A stretch of DNA of 64,000 bases. Source: CAWIXB01 sp963839955. Its GTDB lineage: Bacteria > Actinomycetota > Actinomycetes > JACCUZ01. Below, piece by piece: positions 59,096-64,000 of this stretch (within the stretch, counting starts at the first letter, position 1; the number at the start of each line of letters is the position of its first letter). The notes under the pieces are model-generated. The model worked only from the letters and a program-made list of their open reading frames with translations, did not search any database and was not told the origin of the DNA. Made by a program: the position numbers and the translations under genes. The stretch covers positions 1 through 64,000 of the forward strand of contig CAWIXB010000002.1 of the NCBI GenBank assembly GCA_963839955.1. Direction: 5' to 3'.

Positions 59096-59776
59096 TCAGT
59101 ACGTGGCCCGGCCGCCGCTGATGTCATAGACGGCGCCCGTCGAGAAGCTGCACCGGTCGGAGGCTAGCCAGGCGACCAACTCGGCCACCTCCTCGGGACG
59201 CCCGACCCGACGCATCGGTATGAGCGACGTGATGTGCGCGAGCACCTCGGGCGAGGTCTCGGCATTCATCGGGGTGTCGATGACGGCGGGGGCGATGGCG
59301 TTCACCAGCACGCCAGTGGTCGCGAGCTCCTTGCCGAGCGACTTGGTCATCGCGATCACCGCGCCCTTCGAAGCGGAGTACGCCGCGAGCCTGGGGTTCC
59401 CGTCCTTCCCGGCCATGCTCGCGAGGTTCACGATGCGACCCCAGCCACGCTCCTGCATACCCGGCACGAACGCCTTGCACAGGTGGAAGGTCCCGGCGAC
59501 GTTGACTGCGAATGTGGTCTGCCACTCGTCGTCCTCGACCTCCCACAGGACCTTGTTCGGTCCCACAATGCCCGCACTGTTGACGAGGACGTCGACAGGC
59601 CCGATGTCGCGCGCCGCTCGGACAACCGCGGCACCGTCGGAGACGTCGAGCTGGACATCCGCGGCCTCGTGAAGATCCGCGGTGACGACCTCGAGGCCGT
59701 CTGCGGCCAGGCGGGCCGCACTCGCCGCGCCGAGCCCGCTGGCGCCGCCTGTCACCACCGCCCGGCGCGTTTTCAT
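59096..59776 (-). CDS. Short-chain dehydrogenase/reductase (SDR)
   Basis: This is a 226-residue classical SDR. NAD(P)-binding TGGASGLGAASAARL, D-V-x-L-D-V-S-D, NSAGIVG, the catalytic serine NLASMAG, YSASK (AAYSASKGAV) and the C-terminal P-x-x-I-D-T-P. Overall it resembles dehydrogenases acting on sugars or sugar acids. It starts the SDR-sulfatase remnant-lactonase run. TATAGT ends 5 nt before the ATG, a leaderless-type promoter. Confidence 0.88.
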   Translation of the reverse strand: MKTRRAVVTGGASGLGAASAARLAADGLEVVTADLHEAADVQLDVSDGAAVVRAARDIGPVDVLVNSAGIVGPNKVLWEVEDDEWQTTFAVNVAGTFHLCKAFVPGMQERGWGRIVNLASMAGKDGNPRLAAYSASKGAVIAMTKSLGKELATTGVLVNAIAPAVIDTPMNAETSPEVLAHITSLIPMRRVGRPEEVAELVAWLASDRCSFSTGAVYDISGGRATY

Positions 59777-59781
59777 GCCGG

Positions 59782-59787
59782 ACTATA
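59782..59787 (-). promoter_or_regulatory. Probable -10 element of a leaderless promoter for the SDR operon
   Basis: TATAGT ends 5 nt before ATG 59776 on the minus strand. No clear -35 is seen. Confidence 0.4.
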
Positions 59788-59871
59788 TCTCCGTCGCTGT
59801 CATGCTGACGTGAGCCCAGCCCCACCCGGAGCTCACCGCATGCGTCCCGTCCGATGTTGCGAGGAAATCCG

Positions 59872-61611
59872 ATGCGCCCCTTCTCGGCAGCCGGGCCGGT
59901 CCACCTCACCAGCCGTGTGGGCCCGGTGGAGAGGCAGGCCGCGCTGGACGCCGCTCCCGTCGATGAACTTGACGTCGTGGTGGTCGGCGGCGGCGTGGTG
60001 GGCGCGGGGGTGGCGCTGGATGCGGTGACCCGCGGCCTGAGCGTCGCGTTGTTCGAGGGTCGTGACTGGGCGGCCGGGACGTCGAGCCGGTCCAGCAAGT
60101 TGGTGCACGGCGGACTGCGCTACCTGGAGATGCTCGAGTTCGCCTTGGTCCGAGAGGCGTTGCGCGAGCGTGGCCTCCTCATGCAGCGGTTGGCACCGCA
60201 CCTGGTGCGGCCGGTGCCTTTCCTCTACCCGCTCAGGCACCGCGGTTGGGAGCGGCTGTACGCCGGCGCCGGTGTCGCGCTCTACGAAACCTTGGGCCAC
60301 GGGTCGGGCAACGCCCGCGGGCTGCCGCATCACCGCCACCTGTCGCGGAAAGCGGCTCTGCGGAAGTCGCCGTCGCTGCGCAAGGACGCGTTGGTCGGCG
60401 CCATCCAGTACTACGACGCACTGGTCGACGACGCGCGGCACACCATGGCGGTGGTGCGGACCGCCGCGTCCTACGGCGCGCTGGTGGCCAACCGGGCCAG
60501 GGTGGTCGGCTTCCTGCGGGAGGGCGAGCGGGTGACCGGCGTACGGGTCCGCGACTTCGAGACCGACGCCTCGATCGAGGTGAGGGCCCGGCAGGTGGTC
60601 AACGCCACCGGCGTCTGGACCGACCTCACCCAGGCCATGGTCGGCGAACGGGGCCAGTTCCATGTCCGCGCTTCCAAAGGGATCCACCTGCTGGTGCCGA
60701 GGGATCGGGTCCAGTCGTCCACGGGGTTGATCCTGCGCACCGAGACCAGCGTGCTGTTCGTCATCCCGTGGGGCAGGCACTGGATCATCGGCACCACCGA
60801 CACCGACTGGAACCTCGGCAAGGCGCACCCGGCTGCGTCGCGCTCCGACATCGACTACCTGCTCGAGCACGTCAACCGGGTGCTGGTCACCCCGCTGACC
60901 CACGAGGATGTCGAGGGCGTGTACGCCGGGTTGCGCCCGCTGTTGTCGGGGGAGTCCGAGCTGACCTCGAAGCTCTCCCGCGAGCACATCGTCGCGCACC
61001 CGGTGCCCGGCCTGGTCGTCGTCGCGGGCGGCAAGTACACGACGTACCGGGTGATGGCCAAGGAAGCGGTCGACGCTGTGCGTCACGGGCTCGATGGCGC
61101 GGTGCCCGACTCCGTGACCGACCGCATCCCGCTGGTCGGCGCCGAGGGCTACGCCGCGCTCTGGAACGCCCGTCACCGGCTCGCGGCTCGGCACGGCCTG
61201 CACGTCGCGCGGCTCGAGCATCTTCTGCAGCGGTACGGGTCGCTCGTGTACGAGGTCCTGGAACTGATCGAAGCCGACTCGTCGCTCGGTGCCCAGGTCG
61301 AGGGTGCAGACGACTACCTGCGCGCCGAACTGGTCTATGCCGCCACCCACGAGGGCGCCCGCCATCTTGACGATGTGCTCACCCGGCGTACCCGGATCTC
61401 GATCGAGACCTTTGACCGCGGGGTCAGCGCCGCGCCGCTCGCCGCGCGTCTGGTGGCGCCCGTCCTCGGCTGGAGTGACGTACAGACCGCCCGCGAGATC
61501 GAGCACTACTTGGCCCGGGTCGAGGCCGAGCGACTGTCCCAGCAGCAACCGGACGACCAGACCGCCGACACCGCGCGCCTGGACGCCCCCGAGATCGTCC
61601 CGGTCGAATGA
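59872..61611 (+). CDS. glpD: Glycerol-3-phosphate dehydrogenase (FAD-dependent)
   Basis: GlpD oxidises glycerol 3-phosphate to dihydroxyacetone phosphate at the membrane and feeds electrons to quinones. The 579-residue protein has the FAD motif VVVVGGGVVGAGVALDAVTRG, the family signatures GTSSRSSKLVHGGLRYLE and GGKYTTYRVMAKEAVDA, VVNATGVWTDL, and a C-terminal helical domain (EGARHLDDVLTRRTRI). ATG 59872 has GAGGAAA upstream. It diverges from the SDR gene. No GlpK or GlpF gene is in the window. Confidence 0.94.
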   Translation: MRPFSAAGPVHLTSRVGPVERQAALDAAPVDELDVVVVGGGVVGAGVALDAVTRGLSVALFEGRDWAAGTSSRSSKLVHGGLRYLEMLEFALVREALRERGLLMQRLAPHLVRPVPFLYPLRHRGWERLYAGAGVALYETLGHGSGNARGLPHHRHLSRKAALRKSPSLRKDALVGAIQYYDALVDDARHTMAVVRTAASYGALVANRARVVGFLREGERVTGVRVRDFETDASIEVRARQVVNATGVWTDLTQAMVGERGQFHVRASKGIHLLVPRDRVQSSTGLILRTETSVLFVIPWGRHWIIGTTDTDWNLGKAHPAASRSDIDYLLEHVNRVLVTPLTHEDVEGVYAGLRPLLSGESELTSKLSREHIVAHPVPGLVVVAGGKYTTYRVMAKEAVDAVRHGLDGAVPDSVTDRIPLVGAEGYAALWNARHRLAARHGLHVARLEHLLQRYGSLVYEVLELIEADSSLGAQVEGADDYLRAELVYAATHEGARHLDDVLTRRTRISIETFDRGVSAAPLAARLVAPVLGWSDVQTAREIEHYLARVEAERLSQQQPDDQTADTARLDAPEIVPVE

Positions 61612-61629
61612 GCGGGTTGGCGAGCTGGC

Positions 61630-63270
61630 TCAGGAGAGCGTGATCGAGTCGACGGGGGTCAACGTGGGCTGCTCGTCGGTGCTCGAGGCCTGTTCGAGCA
61701 CCAGGTGGGCGGACCGGTCCTCGAGGGTGAGAGTCGCCAGCATGTTGCCGAAGGACGGTCCGCACACGCGCGACCAGGAGATGGGCAGTGGTGGCACGTG
61801 CGAGACGCGGTCGAGCAGGAAGCGCGTGACCCGCTCGGCCGATCGGCTCCAGGACAACCGGAACGCCGCCTTCATCGCGAGCGGCACGTAGTTGTGTACC
61901 GGCGAGCACGTCAGCTGGTAGACGCGTGACGTCAGCCGCTCGGCGTACTCGGCTCGTGCGACGTAGGCATGGTGGACATCGCCGGACAGCACGCACACGG
62001 TCGCCGGCGCGCGCCCGCCCGAGCTGGCGTGGTCGCCGCGGCCGACGCAGGCGAACAGGTCGACGAGGCGATCGAACGACTTGCGGAACGCCGCCCAGTG
62101 CTCGAGGTCGGCGGCGCGACGCCACTTCTCCGAGATGGCGGCCATCCGCGGGCCGCGAGAGCCGGAGCACAGCCGCTCGTTCCACGACTCGATGTCGTGC
62201 AGGGCGCGCGGCAGCAACCAGGGCAACGAGGTGCCGACGAGCAGATGGTCGTAGTCGCCCTCCACCTGGTTCTCAATCCAGCGGAACTCGTCCTCCGACA
62301 CGATCGAGCGCTCGCCGTCGGCGAGCACCCGACCACAACGCGAGTCGATGACCAGCAGCCGCACGCCCGCCAGGTCGCGCCGGTAGGACCACCGCGCCCC
62401 CTTGCGTCCGTCGGCCTCCCGGTCCGCAGCGGCCGCGAAGTCGCGCAGCAGGGGCTCGGCGTCGTCTTCGCAGGCGCGCACCTTGGCGTAGAGCTCCTCC
62501 TCGGCCAGCGCCTGCGGGGAGAGGTTGCCGAGGTGCTGGTAGATCCAGTACGACGACAGGCCGCCGATGATTCGTTCTTCCCACCACGACGTGCGTTTGA
62601 TCTCCTCGCGCCAATCGTGTGAGGTGTTCCAGTCGTCGCGCACGTCGTGGTCGTCGAAGATCATCGAGCTGGGGATGGTGGACAGCAGCCACCGCACGTC
62701 GCGGTCCGTCCACGACTCCTCGTAGAGCCAGGTGTACTCCTCGAAGTCCGCGACCTGGTCGTTGGGCGCCACCGTGATGTCGCGCTTCGACTCGATGCGT
62801 TCCTTCGTGCGCTGCGAGGTCTCGTCGGCGTAGACCTGGTCCCCGAGCAGCACCAGGGCGTCGGGCCAGCGGTCCTCGGGCAGGCGGGTCATCCGCCGCG
62901 CGTACGCATCGAGCGCGTCGGCGTCGAAGTGCCGGTTGCCTGTGACCGCGTCCGGTCGGGCGTAGCGGCAGGAGCCGAACAGCAGGCGCAGCCGCTGGCC
63001 GGAGGTCATGGTGCGGACGCGGGAGGGCGGGTAGGTCCAGTCGGGCGGCGGCCAGACCTGCTCGCCGTCCAGTCGCACGTCGTACGGCGTGCTCGCACCG
63101 GGCGCGAGATCCTCGACGCAGACCAGCGCGTAGTGGTGCCCTGCGACCTGCCAGGTGCGCTCCTCGTGTCCGAGGATGGCGACCGTGCAGGGACCGTCGG
63201 TCTCGACCCAGATCGTCGCATCGCGCTCGCCGACGTGGCGCAGCAAGGGGCCGAGCACCAGATGAGCCAT
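61630..63270 (-). CDS. PhoD-like alkaline phosphatase/phosphodiesterase family protein
   Basis: This is a 546-residue metallophosphatase of the PhoD-like group. Landmarks: LLFGSCRYARPD, ALVLLGDQVYADE (metal ligands), MIFDDHDVRDDWN, VIDSRCGRV, and LSGDVHHAYVA near residue 440. An N-terminal ~90-residue beta domain precedes it (LVLGPLLRHVGERDATIWVET). No signal peptide or Tat motif is visible at the N-terminus, so it is likely cytoplasmic, unlike classical secreted PhoD. The substrate is unknown. Confidence 0.85.
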   Translation of the reverse strand: MAHLVLGPLLRHVGERDATIWVETDGPCTVAILGHEERTWQVAGHHYALVCVEDLAPGASTPYDVRLDGEQVWPPPDWTYPPSRVRTMTSGQRLRLLFGSCRYARPDAVTGNRHFDADALDAYARRMTRLPEDRWPDALVLLGDQVYADETSQRTKERIESKRDITVAPNDQVADFEEYTWLYEESWTDRDVRWLLSTIPSSMIFDDHDVRDDWNTSHDWREEIKRTSWWEERIIGGLSSYWIYQHLGNLSPQALAEEELYAKVRACEDDAEPLLRDFAAAADREADGRKGARWSYRRDLAGVRLLVIDSRCGRVLADGERSIVSEDEFRWIENQVEGDYDHLLVGTSLPWLLPRALHDIESWNERLCSGSRGPRMAAISEKWRRAADLEHWAAFRKSFDRLVDLFACVGRGDHASSGGRAPATVCVLSGDVHHAYVARAEYAERLTSRVYQLTCSPVHNYVPLAMKAAFRLSWSRSAERVTRFLLDRVSHVPPLPISWSRVCGPSFGNMLATLTLEDRSAHLVLEQASSTDEQPTLTPVDSITLS

Positions 63271-63486
63271 GCGGGAAGGTCTATCACCGGCCCGCCGGCC
63301 GGCCCAATCCGGCGCCCTGTGCGGACGGGCTCAGCCGAATGTCCAAACATTTTGGCCCAAACCTCTCCAGCCGGTCACCCGTTCGGTCGAAGATTTAGCG
63401 GGGCACAGGTAGCAGCATTCGACTACATAAGGTGCGACACCGACTCACAAGCAGTGATGGGCCATTCGAGGGGCGAAAGAGAGAGC

Positions 63487-64000
63487 ATGTACAAGTTCCG
63501 CAGGCAGGACAGACAGGACGGTGCGAGCGCCACCGGCCTCACCACTGTCGTGCTGTGCCTGCTCAGCGCGAGCGCACTGGCCTTCCTGGGCCTGACCGGC
63601 GTCAACCAGCTCGCCGCCGGAGGCCCCGGCCCGTCCGGCCCACCCTCCCAGGCACAATTGGCGCCGCCGGCCGACGTCGTGGTGCGCACATCGTCGCCCA
63701 CAGCTTCACCCGACCCAGCACCCCTCCAGGCACCGGCCGGGCCTTCGACCCCCGCGCCCCAGGTTGGCGCGCTGCCCACGCAACGAGCCGTGCCGCCCAG
63801 CGACGCAGGCCCCAGCGCGACACCGCCTGCCATCCAGGCACCGGTCGGCCCGCCGGCCGGCATTCCCCTCCCGTCCCCGCCTGCGCCGCGACCCTCGCCG
63901 GTTCCCGGGCCGCCTGCCGAGAACCCCGACGTGCTGCTCGCCATCGCACCGGTCGTCGAACTGGCCGAGAACGCACGGGGGATCGCCGGTGACGCGATGA
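63487..64000 (+). CDS. Proline-rich single-pass membrane protein, 3' end beyond window
   Basis: The frame is open from ATG 63487 to the window end (171 codons, no stop reached). The N-terminus is cytoplasmic and charged (MYKFRRQDRQDGAS), followed by a hydrophobic helix (TGLTTVVLCLLSASALAFLGLTG) and then a long extracytoplasmic region rich in proline, alanine, serine and glutamine (APLQAPAGPSTPAPQ, PPAIQAPVGPPAGIPLP). No domain is recognised. GAAAGAGAG precedes the ATG. It may be a wall-associated or secretion-linked protein. Confidence 0.65.
   Translation, partial: MYKFRRQDRQDGASATGLTTVVLCLLSASALAFLGLTGVNQLAAGGPGPSGPPSQAQLAPPADVVVRTSSPTASPDPAPLQAPAGPSTPAPQVGALPTQRAVPPSDAGPSATPPAIQAPVGPPAGIPLPSPPAPRPSPVPGPPAENPDVLLAIAPVVELAENARGIAGDAM

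Overview
The window is a GC-rich, high-density actinobacterial chromosome segment centred on the replication origin. Gene order (tRNA-Ala/tRNA-Ile, DUF3566, gyrA, gyrB, dciA, recF, gnd, dnaN, dnaA | rpmH, rnpA, yidD, yidC, jag, rsmG, parA, parB) and the presence of gnd between dnaN and recF fit a Nocardioidaceae-like organism (Nocardioides or a close relative). The family-level call comes from synteny and protein style, not from a search. There are no rRNA genes, prophages, insertion sequences or CRISPR arrays.

Layout. (1) 1-12.7 kb, minus strand: two tRNAs and a tiny DLW-39 protein, then the replication block gyrA (with an intein), gyrB, dciA, recF, gnd, dnaN, dnaA. DnaA-box-like sites lie on both sides of dnaA. 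(2) 13.3-19.2 kb, plus strand: ribosome/RNase P/membrane-insertion genes and the segregation genes. Three parS sites sit inside rsmG and parA, all read in the same frame. (3) 19.3-30.8 kb: a minus-strand cell-envelope and redox block that mirrors mycobacterial Rv3908-Rv3915: Nudix, DUF6049, MurJ, a small membrane protein, a pseudokinase, SigM and its zinc anti-sigma factor, TrxB, TrxA and a CwlM-like amidase, facing a GNAT gene. (4) 30.8-44.1 kb: CCA-adding enzyme, MFS transporter, PadR-inositol phosphate synthase operon with a clear operator, DUF5318, class A penicillin-binding protein, GT87 mannosyltransferase-like protein, alanine racemase/FemX pair, YceI-MarR pair, endonuclease IV. (5) 44.3-51.4 kb: rpsF-ssb-rpsR-rplI, a MATE transporter and dnaB, which carries two inteins. 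(6) 51.4-64 kb: more variable genes, including an M64 peptidase, an RsiG-like c-di-GMP-binding anti-sigma candidate, a double-frameshifted EamA transporter, HisC2/Pat, a sugar-oxidation operon with a collapsed sulfatase remnant, GlpD, a PhoD-type phosphatase and a proline-rich membrane protein running off the end.

How it works together. Left and centre hold the initiation, supercoiling and segregation machinery. Two core replication proteins, GyrA and DnaB, must splice out three inteins between them before they can act. The SigM-MurJ-pseudokinase-CwlM block joins lipid II export and peptidoglycan control with a thioredoxin system. The most notable points are the class 3 intein in the DnaB P-loop with an inserted cysteine-rich module, the RsiG-like protein with two c-di-GMP signature motifs, the in-frame parS sites, a LexA-box-like site before dnaB, the PadR/ino1 operator, the sulfatase remnant, and a set of probable leaderless promoters.
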